DNA of 64,000 nucleotides from NCBI RefSeq assembly GCF_963668475.1, contig NZ_OY764544.1, positions 1,426,001 to 1,490,000 on the forward strand. Reading direction: 5' to 3'. The notes below the pieces were generated by a model. It was not told the DNA's origin and did no database searches. It worked only from the letters and a program-made list of their open reading frames with translations. Shown in pieces: positions 46,046-55,601 of this stretch (positions within the stretch are counted from its first letter, which is position 1; every line of letters begins with the position of its first letter). The DNA comes from an uncultured Methanospirillum sp. (GTDB lineage: Archaea; Halobacteriota; Methanomicrobia; Methanomicrobiales; Methanospirillaceae). The position numbers and the translations under genes were made by a program.

Positions 46046-46725
46046 AACTCGTAACTGTTGCCGGGCCACCATCATCAGGGAAGACCTCCGTTATCCTCCA
46101 CCTGATTCGTGAATTAAAAAAAGGGAATTTATCGGTTGGTGTTATAAAGTTCGACTGTATCTCTCCAGGAGATCAGGATATCTACCAGAACGCAGGAATC
46201 CCTGTCCGAGTAGGACTTGCCGGAAATCTTTGTCCGGATCACTTTTTTGTCACAAATATCGAAGACTGCGTAATATGGGGCCAGAAAGAAGAGTTTGATA
46301 TTTTAATTACAGAGAGTGCAGGATTATGCAGCAGATGCTCACCCCACATCAGGGGGGTCTTTGGTATCTGTATTATCGATATGCTCAGTGGGATCAATAC
46401 TCCCAAAAAGATAGGCCCCATGCTTAAGCTTGCAGATATGGTTGTGATAACAAAAGGTGACATCGTATCGCAGGCAGAACGTGAAGTCTTCGCCTTTCGC
46501 GCCGGAAGGGCTAATCCCTCTGCCACAATCATAAAAATGAATGGGTTGACAGGTCAGGGTGTGCTTCCGTTGGTAGGGAGACTCTCGAAAATTCCTGATA
46601 TTGAGACTGTGAATGACTCTTCCCTCAGGTTTGCAATGCCAGCAGCACTTTGCTCTTATTGCCTTGGTGAAACCAGAATCGGAAGGGATTATCAGATGGG
46701 AAATGTAAAGCGGATGGAATTATGA
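46042..46725 (+). CDS. HypB/CobW-like metal-associated GTPase (copy 2)
   Basis: A 227-residue paralogue of the protein at 32880 with the same landmarks: TVAGPPSSGKTS, LCPDHFFV, TESAGLCSRCSPH, TKGDIVSQAEREVFAF, LTGQGVLPLVGRLSKIPD and CSYCLGETRIGRDYQMG. All Cys in the two CX2C motifs are kept. It is the middle gene of a coupled three-gene operon with 4-nt overlaps on both sides. Confidence 0.8.
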   Translation: MKLVTVAGPPSSGKTSVILHLIRELKKGNLSVGVIKFDCISPGDQDIYQNAGIPVRVGLAGNLCPDHFFVTNIEDCVIWGQKEEFDILITESAGLCSRCSPHIRGVFGICIIDMLSGINTPKKIGPMLKLADMVVITKGDIVSQAEREVFAFRAGRANPSATIIKMNGLTGQGVLPLVGRLSKIPDIETVNDSSLRFAMPAALCSYCLGETRIGRDYQMGNVKRMEL

Positions 46726-47534
46726 CATCTGACATCGATCTTCCGAAGGATGCGGGTGAACGCTCTTCCTTATTATCTTCAGAAGTAACGAGTCTGACAA
46801 TAATTGGAGGAAAGGGTAAATCAGGAGTTACAGAGCCTTCTTCAATCACATGTTATCCAGGTGATATCATCTGTCTGGTAGGACCAACTGGCTCAGGAAA
46901 AAGCCGGATGCTTGGAGACATAGAGTCTCTGGCCCAGGGAGATACCCCATCAGGCAGAAAGATCCTTATCAACGGGATGATTCCTTCCTCTAGCGACCGA
47001 TGTGGGGCAATCGGCCTCATTGCCCAACTATCACAACAGATGAACTTTGTTGTCGATCTCACAGTCCGGGATTTTATTTCCATCCATGCTGAATCCCGTT
47101 TGGTTGAAAACCCGGATGAGGTTGTTGAAGCCATCCTTAAAACTGCCAATGAATTATCAGGAGAACAGTTCTCTCCGGATGCATCTCTGACTCAATTGAG
47201 TGGAGGACAATCACGCGCCCTTATGATCGCTGATACTGCACTCCTCTGTCCATCTCCTATCGTGTTGATCGATGAGATAGAGAATGCCGGAGTTAACCGA
47301 AGGAACGCATTGGATCTGCTTGTAAAAAAGGGAAAGATTACCTTCATTGCTACACATGACCCCGTCCTTGCCCTGATGGGATCACGCCGCCTCTTTTTCA
47401 AAGATGGAGGAGTAGCAGGGATTATTTATCCAGATGAAGAAGAACGGGCTTCGGTGAGATATATTCAAACGATTGATGATCAATGGACCACATGGAGAGA
47501 AAAAATACGAAGCGGGGAGATGATTCACCTCTAA
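46722..47534 (+). CDS. Soluble ABC-type ATPase (copy 2, no N-terminal domain)
   Basis: The 270 residues have Walker A CLVGPTGSGKSRML, Q-loop AQLSQQMNFVVDLT, signature LSGGQSRALMIADTALL, Walker B IVLIDEIENAG and His switch ATHDP. It aligns with 33569 from about its residue 90 on but lacks the DUF1858-like domain, which in this operon is attached to the binding-protein-like subunit instead. No membrane partner is encoded. The role could be conformational work on the GTPase or the cytoplasmic binder. Confidence 0.8.
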   Translation: MTSDIDLPKDAGERSSLLSSEVTSLTIIGGKGKSGVTEPSSITCYPGDIICLVGPTGSGKSRMLGDIESLAQGDTPSGRKILINGMIPSSSDRCGAIGLIAQLSQQMNFVVDLTVRDFISIHAESRLVENPDEVVEAILKTANELSGEQFSPDASLTQLSGGQSRALMIADTALLCPSPIVLIDEIENAGVNRRNALDLLVKKGKITFIATHDPVLALMGSRRLFFKDGGVAGIIYPDEEERASVRYIQTIDDQWTTWREKIRSGEMIHL

Positions 47535-47686
47535 AACTATGTATTTCGCGTTACGATTTCTGATAGCAATCTGTCACTATTTTATGCAGTAGTAATCACT
47601 CTTGCGGAATGATGGTAAGATGCCGACCAAGATGAACCGAATATTTGTATCTACTATACATGAACGCAAAAAAGGGGATGAGATCA

Positions 47687-48451
47687 TTACTTTTCTGCAA
47701 ACTCATCCTTGTGAGCAATTACATAGTCCATGAACAATGCTGCTTCGTCTTTGTTTGCAGAGTTCTTCAGGGTTGCAATATAATTATCCATACTAAATTC
47801 AGGAATTGGTATCGCCTTTAACTCACCCTGGTTCTTCTTCTGTGCGTTATAGTCAGATTTCCAAAGGATTGTTGCATCAGCTGAGGAGTTTTCTACTGCC
47901 TGGTATATCTTATCAATTCCGGACTGGTTTACTACTTCTGGCTTTGCCGGAATTGCAGTCAGCACCGAGTTTGCAAGGCAACCACCAGGCATGTGATAAT
48001 TCACCAGATCCACTGCAGCATATTTCGTACCGTTGAGATCCTGAACTGACTGGATTGAGCTCTTCGGTGATACCACCAGATCCGCTTCAGCGGTGTATAA
48101 CTCCTCACTCTTATCAATGAGCCCTTTTTTATCGAGTGCGGTCAATCCTTTCAGATTGAAGATCGGATATTCCTTCTCGATAACTACGAGATCAGCAGAT
48201 GTGTTTCCACTGTTAAGTTCTTCCACGATCTTCTTTCTGCCCTGAACACTCACGATGTTAATAATTGTATTATGATCTTTGCCGTACTCCTGTGCAATTG
48301 CCTTGAGTCCGCTGTTTAAATCCTGATCAAACGGAGTTATCACGGTCAGAGTCACTGGTGAAGAACCTCCTGTAATCGAGGAATCAGCCACAGCAACGGA
48401 ACCGATACAACAGAAAACCAGGACAATAATCAGAAGTTCATTGCGAAACAT
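47687..48451 (-). CDS. ModA-like extracytoplasmic binding protein
   Basis: The 254 residues have a signal peptide (LIIVLVFCCIGSVAVA-DS) and the type II binding-protein pattern LTVITPFDQDLNSGLKAIAQEY, DLVVIEKEYP, EADLVVSPKSSIQSVQDLNGTKYAAVDLV, ILWKSDYNAQ and EAALFMDYVIAHKDEF. This is the ModA/WtpA-type architecture for molybdate or tungstate, but the anion-binding residues cannot be confirmed. HMPGGC is an unusual cleft motif. It follows a small membrane protein that overlaps its start by 22 nt. No ModBC-type genes are adjacent. Confidence 0.7.
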   Translation of the reverse strand: MFRNELLIIVLVFCCIGSVAVADSSITGGSSPVTLTVITPFDQDLNSGLKAIAQEYGKDHNTIINIVSVQGRKKIVEELNSGNTSADLVVIEKEYPIFNLKGLTALDKKGLIDKSEELYTAEADLVVSPKSSIQSVQDLNGTKYAAVDLVNYHMPGGCLANSVLTAIPAKPEVVNQSGIDKIYQAVENSSADATILWKSDYNAQKKNQGELKAIPIPEFSMDNYIATLKNSANKDEAALFMDYVIAHKDEFAEK

Positions 48452-48615
48452 GGGATATTCCTGCCATGAAGGACCTGTGAGTGTTTTATCAGAACCGTAA
48501 TCAGGAGCACAGCCACCCCAAGACCAATACCCATCATAAGCATACCCGGATCGCTATGAGCAACCGGATAGATTGTGGTGACGCTCATTCCACCACATGC
48601 ATTACCTACACACAT
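48430..48615 (-). CDS. Small single-helix membrane protein
   Basis: The 61 residues (MCVGNACGGMSVTTIYPVAHSDPGMLMMGIGLGVAVLLITVLIKHSQVLHG...) contain one membrane helix and an N-terminal CVGNAC segment. Its 3' end overlaps the start of the ModA-like gene by 22 nt, which suggests a coupled pair. The family is unknown. Confidence 0.45.
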   Translation of the reverse strand: MCVGNACGGMSVTTIYPVAHSDPGMLMMGIGLGVAVLLITVLIKHSQVLHGRNIPCFAMNF

Positions 48616-48795
48616 AATTACCAGTACATTAGTAGATCAAATTAATATTAGAGGCTATGTAATCATAATATATCTATTTTAAATTATATTTATTTACATG
48701 ATCTCTTAATAGGATTTCATGTAATGAGTATGTACACCATTTCATGTGCAACCATTAATGGATCCATATAAATGTGTGTTGAGGATGGATGAAAG

Positions 48796-49866
48796 ATGAA
48801 TAAGCAATGGTATAGAGGACTATTTCTGGTTCTCCTTCTCAGTTGCGCTGTAGTGTGCGTCAGCCCAGTTTTTGCTGATAACACTCGCACGATTACTGAT
48901 ATGCTCGGAAGGTCTGTAACAATTCCGACTGAAATTCACTCAGTTCTTGGAACAGCACCACCAACATCTGAAGCAGTCTATATGATTCAGCCTGATGACC
49001 TGATCGGGATCAACTTTGATCTCAAGAACTCGTCATATGTTCCAGACAAGTATAAATCACTACCAAATGTAGGTGGACAACAGATGGGAAGTAAGCTCAA
49101 CTATGAGACATTCCAGTCTATGAAGCCTGACATTATCCTGTATGGATATGATCCAGCGATGGGTAATGATTTTACTGATATAGAAACTATTCAGACGAAG
49201 ATGAGCCCTATCCCTGTCGTAGCGTGCGCTGATTCAACCAACGCCACAAACTACGGCCCTGAGATCAAGTTCCTTGGAACTCTCCTCGGTGCTGAAGATC
49301 GGGCAAATTCACTGAATACATTCTATGATGATCTGTATAAGAAGGTTACATCTACCGTAGCATCTATTCCAGATGATCAGAAGAAGAAGGTGTACTACGC
49401 TGAAGGTCCAGATGGATTAAAGACCGATCCGACAAGTTCACCACACGGACAGTTAATTGCAGTCTGTGGTGGTAACAATGTTGCAGAGGTTAATCAGGGT
49501 AGCAGTGGCGGTATGTCTCCTGTCTCTATGGAACAAGTTGTGTCCTGGAACCCTGATGTGATTGTTGCTGGAGACAAAAAATTCTATAACTCAGTTATGT
49601 CTGATCCGAACTGGAAGGACATTACAGCAGTGAAGAATAAGCAGATCTACCTGATTCCAAACCAGCCATTTGGATGGATTGACCGCCCACCGGGTGTAAA
49701 CCGTATCATTGGTATCCCATGGCTCGCAAAGGTATTGTATCCTGATAAGTTCACTGACATCGACCTGAAATCTCTGATAAAGGAGTTCTATACGAAGTAT
49801 ATGAATTATGACATTTCAGATGCTGAAGTGAGTACCATTATCACATCTTCAGGTCTGACGGCTTAA
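48796..49866 (+). CDS. BtuF/FecB-type ABC substrate-binding protein
   Basis: A 356-residue secreted protein with a signal peptide ending PVFA-DNT. It has TITDMLGRSVTIPTEIHSVL, WNPDVIVAGDKK and IYLIPNQPFGWIDRPPGVNRIIGIPWLAKVLYPDKF. The start is the ATG at 48796, 8 nt after GGATGAAAG. It is a close paralogue of 43388 and 35490. The message probably ends in the T-rich tract near 49882. Confidence 0.9.
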   Translation: MNKQWYRGLFLVLLLSCAVVCVSPVFADNTRTITDMLGRSVTIPTEIHSVLGTAPPTSEAVYMIQPDDLIGINFDLKNSSYVPDKYKSLPNVGGQQMGSKLNYETFQSMKPDIILYGYDPAMGNDFTDIETIQTKMSPIPVVACADSTNATNYGPEIKFLGTLLGAEDRANSLNTFYDDLYKKVTSTVASIPDDQKKKVYYAEGPDGLKTDPTSSPHGQLIAVCGGNNVAEVNQGSSGGMSPVSMEQVVSWNPDVIVAGDKKFYNSVMSDPNWKDITAVKNKQIYLIPNQPFGWIDRPPGVNRIIGIPWLAKVLYPDKFTDIDLKSLIKEFYTKYMNYDISDAEVSTIITSSGLTA

Positions 49867-50203
49867 TCAGGCTTATTACCCTTTTTTTCGAAGTATCCCT
49901 TCTTTTCACTTCGTGTTATACTCTCATATAAAATACATTCTCTTCTTGATCAGTATAGAACCTACATAAATAGCAAGTAATGATGTTTGATTTTTTTAAT
50001 AATCAGGATTTTTAGTATTGTTATTGGCCCAACCTTTTGTACGTGTGCCTTACACTATGAAGCATAATTTAATTGTACACTTTAGATTGAACTTCGTTTC
50101 ATTGTGATCATTCAAAAATGTTATGCCATACATTATAAAACATAGTTCAGTGTATAACAAAATGGATCATAATTACTATACTGAAAGACAAAAATTATTA
50201 CTA
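49867..50203. other. 337-bp AT-rich interval before the nested transposon
   Basis: Apart from a T-run (49880-49888) likely terminating the upstream gene, nothing was recognised. It is very AT-rich, typical of spacers that collect insertions. Confidence 0.35.
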
Positions 50204-50230
50204 GTATGAAGGACACAGTACTAATAATTT

Positions 50231-50716
50231 ATGAGGCGATTGGAAGTCTCTCGAGCTGATACTACGAGGAATTTAGTTCAACTTGAAATTGAGAGATCTG
50301 ATGATTCTCGATATGATCACCGTCTTCATGGGGTCTTATTAGTTGCTCAAGGATTATCATGTTCAGAGGTTGCAGATTTATTGGGTCATACTACAAAAAC
50401 CATACAAAATTGGGTAAATAACTTTAATGCTAAAGGATTTAGTGCTTTGAGGGATGAACAACGAACCGGTCGAATATCTAAGTTATCTATATCCCAATTA
50501 GAAATAGTAAATCAGGATTTGCGACATGATCCTCAATATTTTGAATATAACCAAAATTTATGGGATGGAAAACTTCTCAGCCATCACATAAACACGAAAT
50601 TTGGAATCAAACTTAGTATTCGGCAATGTCAAAGATTGTTTCATAAACTAAATTTTAGACAACGAGTCCCCCGCCCAGTAAATTCAAAAAGTGATCCAAT
50701 AAAACAGGAGGTTTTT
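50231..50716 (+). pseudogene. IS630 transposase N-terminal half, interrupted
   Basis: The 162 residues show the IS630 helix-turn-helix (SCSEVADLLGHTTKTIQNWVNNFNAKGFSALRDEQRTGR) and the second HTH (LSIRQCQRLFHKLNFRQRVPR). At EVF the sequence enters the IS701 terminal repeat. The continuation, including the DDE motifs, resumes 4.3 kb downstream at 54992. Confidence 0.8.
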
Positions 50717-50949
50717 AACTTGAGTTGGTAAAACCTGATTGTCATGAACCGTTTGATCGAAATATATAAATATCACATATATTTCGTTGTGTTGATTTTT
50801 ACAGCAGAAGAGGTAGTCTCACTGCAAAGGAAATTGAATCGTGTATCGCCAATCCAAAATCCTTTTTAGAGAAATTTGGATATGCTCCACTATTCACAAA
50901 CAGGACTAAGAGCGTATTTCACCATGCGGTAAGTTATATTTCCGGTCTC

Positions 50950-52236
50950 TTGACTCTGCCACGTGGCTCAAATATGAGTAAGATAGCAGAGAATATTCCC
51001 GAAAGCGGAACTTGTCGCGATCTTAGCCATTTTATCTCCTCTTCTCCATGGTCTTCCGAAGATGTGATGAAATTGACACGAACAAATGTCATTCACCATT
51101 TAGGTCCAAATGGAGCCGTAATTTTTGATGAGACTGGTCAACAGAAGTATGGACCTGATTCAGTTGGAACATCACATCAATATCTGGGCACTCTTGGACA
51201 CACATGTACTGCCCAAGTGGGGGTATTTGCGTCTTATTGTGTAGATAATGTCTCAACTTTGATTGATTATCGGTTATTTTTGCCCGACTCATGGGTTCAA
51301 AATCACCAAAAAAGCCTGAAAGCAGAAATTCCTCTTGACAGAATTGAACACAAAACAAAGCCTGAACTAGCTTTAGAGATGTTAGACTCTTTCATCTCTG
51401 AAGAAATTCCATTTTCTTACGTACAGGCGGATGGTTTGTATGGCAATGATTCAAAGTTCATTTCAGGCTTATATCAGAGAAAAGTCTCATTTATCTGTGA
51501 TATTCCAAGCGATACACTTGTTTACATCACCGAACCCGTACTAATAATTCCTGAACGACAAGGAAACAGAGGTCGCTTTCCTTCAAAGCCAAAGGTACTG
51601 AATACTTTTCCTGTTCAAGTGAGGTGGTTAGCTGAAATTCAACAATCTTGGGACTCGGTACCTATCAGATTTACCGATCGAGGAATTAAAACAGTATATT
51701 GTACAGTAATTACCGTTTGGAGACGCCAGGATGGATTACCCTATGATATCCCTGTCAAATTAGTCATGATTCGTGATCCTGAAGAGAATATGGTCCGGTT
51801 TGCATTCACAAATATGTTCAATGCAGTTACATCAGACTTGGCAAAATGCCAGGCGAACCGCTACTGGATTGAACGAAATTTTGAAGATGCAAAGGGTTTA
51901 TGTGATTTAGATAGCTTTCGAGGAAGAAGTTGGATTGCATGGCATCACCACATTGTGCTATCAGCCATATCCTTATTCATGCTTTTAAAGATTCAACATG
52001 ATTTTTTAAAAAAAACAATTTTCCTCTCTTTAAACCAAGTAGTGGCAATAATTAGGCATAAAAATCCATTGAGAAAATTATCAGATCAGGAATTGGCGGA
52101 TTCGATCAATTATGTCAACGATATTAGAGCGAAACTGTGGGCCGGAAATTTGAAACGGTTCATGAAACAGAAATTTCGTAATTCGGTGGACTGGGTGCAA
52201 AAATTAATTGATACACGTTCAGAATTGATAATTTAG
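50950..52236 (+). CDS. IS701-family transposase
   Basis: The 428 residues (TTG start) have the DDE_5 pattern: VIFDETGQQKYGPDSVGTSHQYLGTLGHTCTAQVGVF, VQADGLYGNDSKFISGL and a C-terminal YWIERNFEDAKGLCDLDSFRGRSW. The same frame extends upstream to 50770 with convincing residues (AKEIESCIANPKSFLEKFGYA) but has no ATG, GTG or TTG there, so the true start is unresolved. It is otherwise intact; IS21 inserted 52 nt beyond its stop. Confidence 0.8.
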   Translation: MTLPRGSNMSKIAENIPESGTCRDLSHFISSSPWSSEDVMKLTRTNVIHHLGPNGAVIFDETGQQKYGPDSVGTSHQYLGTLGHTCTAQVGVFASYCVDNVSTLIDYRLFLPDSWVQNHQKSLKAEIPLDRIEHKTKPELALEMLDSFISEEIPFSYVQADGLYGNDSKFISGLYQRKVSFICDIPSDTLVYITEPVLIIPERQGNRGRFPSKPKVLNTFPVQVRWLAEIQQSWDSVPIRFTDRGIKTVYCTVITVWRRQDGLPYDIPVKLVMIRDPEENMVRFAFTNMFNAVTSDLAKCQANRYWIERNFEDAKGLCDLDSFRGRSWIAWHHHIVLSAISLFMLLKIQHDFLKKTIFLSLNQVVAIIRHKNPLRKLSDQELADSINYVNDIRAKLWAGNLKRFMKQKFRNSVDWVQKLIDTRSELII

Positions 52237-52414
52237 TCAATATTTAAGGGGATTTTGCATGAGGATACCGTAAGGTATCGCTCGAAGTGTTAACGCTCAT
52301 TGGATCTTGATCAGGGTTTTATAAGGCCGCGCTCATTCGTTTTTGATCACCCATTTATTAAGTAGAACGAATAAATCCCCTCCGTATGTGAGGTGGATAT
52401 TTGAGGTGAAAACG

Positions 52415-53893
52415 ATGGCAGAGATCCAACAAATCGTTGCATCTTACAATAGATGCGGCTCATATAGCCAGGTTGCACGAGAGTTCCACATCTCTCGTAA
52501 CACGGTCAAGAAGTATGTTCTCCGGGTAAATGAGGTTAGATCCGGACTTAGGGATGAGATCCTTCCTTCAAATCGTAAAATAATTCAACCTCCTCGGGTT
52601 GTGACAGATGAAATCCTGCTCCACATCCACACTCTCCTCGAACAAAACCTGACCCGTCCTAGAAAACAGAGGATGAATGCACGGCAGATCTTTGATCAGG
52701 TTACTCAAACCGGTTACTCGATCAGTTATGCTACCGTCAAACGACTCATATCCTCATGGAATAAATCCCATTCTTCACGAGAAGTGTATATTCTCCAGGA
52801 GCCAGAACCCGGTTATCGAGCAGAGTTTGACTGGTGTGAAGTCAGTCTTCAAATCAAAGGAGTCTGGACGAAAGTATCCATGGCAGTCATGGTCCTGACC
52901 TACTCGTTATTCCGATTCGCCCGACTGTATTACCATGAAACCCAGCAAGAAGTTATCGATGCCCATATTCAGTTCTTTACCGAGATTCAGTCTGTTCCGC
53001 GGTACATCTATTATGACAATCTTAGAGCAGTCTATGACTATTCAAGGAAAAAGTTCCAGGATACATACCTTCAATTTGCATCTCATTACGGCTATTCCTA
53101 TGAAGTATGTAATCCGGCTTCTCCGCATGAAAAGGGAACAGATGAAGAGAGCGTCAGTTATATCAGAAGGAATGCATTCGGAGAACGGACATCATTTGAG
53201 TCAATCCAAGAAGCTCAGGAGTGGCTCATTGCATCTCTTGAGCAAATAAATAGTAAAAACGTATATCGAAGGGACAAGACTCCCATTGAGGCTTTGAAGG
53301 ATGAACAGAAATCTATGTTTTCGCTTCCATCTCTTGATTATTCGAACGTACTAACTAAATTAGCCCGAATTTCAAAGTATTCATTTGTAACCTTTGACCG
53401 TAATTATTACTCAGTTCCTGATACCTATCGTCAAAAACACATTCTGCTCAAAATCTCTCAGGAACAGATAGATCTCCTATCTGGCTCTGAATTGATCACA
53501 TCACACCAGAGATTGTATGTGAAAGGGCAGTACTCTCTCAATATTTGCCATTTCCTGAAAACATTTGAAAGAAAACCGGGATCCCTTCAACATTCAAAAG
53601 TTATTCAACAGGCTCCTCCTGCTCTTCAAAATCTTTTTGAATCGCATTACAAGGAAAAGCCGTTGGAATTCATTCAGATACTTAACCTGACTGCCATATG
53701 TACCGTACCTCAATTGGTTTCTGCAATTGAAAAACTACAGAAAAACCATATTCTACCGGGATATGATACAATTCGAATGATTTTAAATAATACTCCTTCT
53801 CCGGTCACTGAGTCATTAGAAAGATTTGATATGATCGATGTACAGGAGCCGGATCTCACTGTATATGATCAGGTGATGGAGTGTACAGCATGA
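52415..53893 (+). CDS. istA: IS21 transposase IstA
   Basis: Translation from the ATG at 52415, after GAGGTG, gives 492 residues. An HTH (SYSQVAREFHISRNTVKKYV) precedes the rve integrase core: RAEFDWCEVSLQIKG, YYDNLRAVYDYSRK and NPASPHEKGTDEESVSYIRRNAFG, which give the D-D-E triad. The C-terminus (YSFVTFDRNYYSVPDTYR) is the IstA beta-barrel. Its stop overlaps the istB start by 4 nt (ATGA). Confidence 0.93.
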   Translation: MAEIQQIVASYNRCGSYSQVAREFHISRNTVKKYVLRVNEVRSGLRDEILPSNRKIIQPPRVVTDEILLHIHTLLEQNLTRPRKQRMNARQIFDQVTQTGYSISYATVKRLISSWNKSHSSREVYILQEPEPGYRAEFDWCEVSLQIKGVWTKVSMAVMVLTYSLFRFARLYYHETQQEVIDAHIQFFTEIQSVPRYIYYDNLRAVYDYSRKKFQDTYLQFASHYGYSYEVCNPASPHEKGTDEESVSYIRRNAFGERTSFESIQEAQEWLIASLEQINSKNVYRRDKTPIEALKDEQKSMFSLPSLDYSNVLTKLARISKYSFVTFDRNYYSVPDTYRQKHILLKISQEQIDLLSGSELITSHQRLYVKGQYSLNICHFLKTFERKPGSLQHSKVIQQAPPALQNLFESHYKEKPLEFIQILNLTAICTVPQLVSAIEKLQKNHILPGYDTIRMILNNTPSPVTESLERFDMIDVQEPDLTVYDQVMECTA

Positions 53894-54609
53894 CGCCGGA
53901 ACTAGAAGATCTGTGTAAACAACTCCATATTGCCGGTGTTTACCAATTTATCCAGGAGCAGTGTGGTTCTGATCCGGATACAATTTCTATTCTGACAAAC
54001 GCTTGTCAATTCGAACTGAAAATCAGGATGACAAACCGTCAGATACGAACACTAAAACTGGCAGGATTTCCTACTCAAAAGAGATTTGATGAGTTGTCAG
54101 TAGAGGCATTACCTGATGATGGGAGAAGGATTCTGCAGGATCTAAAACTACTCAACTTTATTCAGGAAACGAAAAATGTTGTGTTTATTGGTAATTCTGG
54201 GACCGGAAAGACTCACATGGCTATTGCAACAGGAGTTTGTGCATGTGAGAATAACTACAAAGTAATTTTTAAAACGGCAGCGGGGTTGGTGAATGAATTG
54301 CTTGAAGCAAAACGAGCAGGGAGATTCACCCTCTTGATGAGGCAGTTTAAGAAGATTGATATTCTTATCCTGGATGAACTCGGCTACATAACCTTTGATT
54401 TGGAGGGAGCTGAGTTGTTGTTTCAGATCCTTGCTGCAAGATATGAGATACTTAGTACGGTGATTACAACGAATTTACCGTTTTCTGAATGGATAAAAGT
54501 GTTCCATGATAAAACTCTGACCGCTGCTCTGCTTGACCGGATCACCCATCGAGCAATTGTTGTCAATATGAATGGTTCGAGTTATAGAAGAAGGTCCAGC
54601 AAATCCTAA
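53890..54609 (+). CDS. istB: IS21 helper ATPase IstB
   Basis: The 239 residues are a AAA+ ATPase: Walker A FIGNSGTGKTHMAIATG, Walker B ILILDELGYITFD and ITTNLPFSEW. IstB selects the target and activates IstA. It follows istA with a 4-nt overlap and is complete, so this IS21 copy may be active. Confidence 0.93.
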   Translation: MTPELEDLCKQLHIAGVYQFIQEQCGSDPDTISILTNACQFELKIRMTNRQIRTLKLAGFPTQKRFDELSVEALPDDGRRILQDLKLLNFIQETKNVVFIGNSGTGKTHMAIATGVCACENNYKVIFKTAAGLVNELLEAKRAGRFTLLMRQFKKIDILILDELGYITFDLEGAELLFQILAARYEILSTVITTNLPFSEWIKVFHDKTLTAALLDRITHRAIVVNMNGSSYRRRSSKS

Positions 54610-54631
54610 CTTGATAACCTCTCCTCGCGAA

Positions 54632-54710
54632 GGTGGGATGTTTATCCATCCCACCGAGCCTATCGTACTCAGGGGAGGGATGAAGGGAGGGGGCGAGGCC
54701 ACCTCCCTTC
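54632..54710 (+). terminator. Two strong hairpins after istB
   Basis: GGTGGGATG/CATCCCACC (54632-54655, 9 bp, 6-nt loop) and GAAGGGAGG/CCTCCCTTC (54682-54710, 9 bp) followed by a T-run. They lie inside the IS21 right end and probably block transcription from leaving or entering the element. Confidence 0.5.
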
Positions 54711-54991
54711 TGTGTTTTTCTTCGGAGTGATATTTTTATACTTGGATGATGACATTGCACTTAGGGCTGAGCAAAATTGAATGAGCGAACCTGAGCAATT
54801 TTGGATGAGCGAATACACGAAGGTTTAATTTTATCATAATAATGTTCGAACCCAAGTAAAATATGGCAGATTCAGACAAGAATTTTGGGAACCAATTTTG
54901 TTGGTATCGAACTTTAGGAAATGGTGCAGAAGAAGTTGATCTATTTCATATGGAAATTTATGCGCTAGTTTTTGATTTTCCCAACTCAAGT

Positions 54992-55555
54992 TTAAAAAAC
55001 CTAAAGAAATTCAAACTCGCCAATAGATATGAAATTTGGTGCCAGGATGAGTGCCATTTCTCTCAAAATGGAACACTATGCAAAATGTGGGTTCCCCCAG
55101 AGGTGAAAGATCCAGTAGTTCTTCGTGAAGCAAACCGTAAGAAAATTAGCATTATGGGGTCAGTAAACGCCCAGAATGGGCAATTTATTTATAATATAAG
55201 TTCAATTTTCAATGCAGAAACATTTTTACAGCATATAAAGCAATTAATTCCATTAAAGCCGAAAAATAAAAAGATATTGTTGATTCTTGATAATGCACGT
55301 TATCATCATGCACTCCTGATTCAATCATGGCTTGAGGAAAATAAAAACAAGATCAAATTATTCTTCTTACCCCCATATAGTCCTGAATTAAACCCTGCAG
55401 AGTTAGTTTGGAAATTTTCGAGGTACCATGTGACCCATAACCGATATTTTGAGACTATAGATGATCTTGGTGATGCTTTAGAACGGAAATTTGTTGAGTG
55501 GGAGAACCCAAATAATGAACTATCCTCCTTATGCGAAATTAATTACGTCTCTTAG
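54992..55555 (+). pseudogene. IS630 transposase C-terminal (DDE) half, displaced
   Basis: From 54992 the frame reads LKNLKKFKLANRYEIWCQDECHFSQ, ILLILDNARYHHALLI and FFLPPYSPELNPAELVWK, the DDE triad of IS630. The frame is open back to 54863, but those codons belong to the IS701 end. It completes the half at 50231; after excising the insertion the two halves are one base out of frame by my count. Confidence 0.8.
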
Positions 55556-55601
55556 TATAAACCTCATACCGAGGCGTTAAGAGTAACATTTTTCGCAGGA
55601 G

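Larger units (their letters stand above)
52288..54817. mobile_element. IS21-family element, intact, 2530 bp
   Basis: The left end TGTTAACGCTCATTGG and the right end, read inward, TGTATTCGCTCATCCA share TGT-N3-CGCTCAT. Both ends are flanked by CGAAG (52283-52287 and 54818-54822), a 5-bp target duplication. A second copy of the CGCTCAT terminal repeat follows inside each end, as in IS21. It carries istA and istB. Confidence 0.85.
50719..54990. mobile_element. IS701-family element inserted in the IS630 transposase, itself split by IS21
   Basis: CTTGAGTTGGTAAAA at 50719 and the reverse complement of the right end, CTTGAGTTGGGAAAA, at 54990 are inverted repeats with one mismatch in 15. TTTAA flanks both sides (50714-50718 and 54991-54995), the likely target duplication, though neighbouring T and A runs leave 1-2 bases uncertain. 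Removing the IS21 leaves about 1.7 kb, a usual IS701 length. Confidence 0.7.
50204..55570. mobile_element. IS630-family element, interrupted by two nested insertions
   Basis: It carries the split transposase halves at 50231-50716 and 54992-55555. Tentative ends are GTATGAAGG at 50204, preceded by CTA, and the reverse complement GTATGAGG ending at 55570. The match between ends is partial and the right TA is not seen, so the outer borders are uncertain. Confidence 0.5.
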
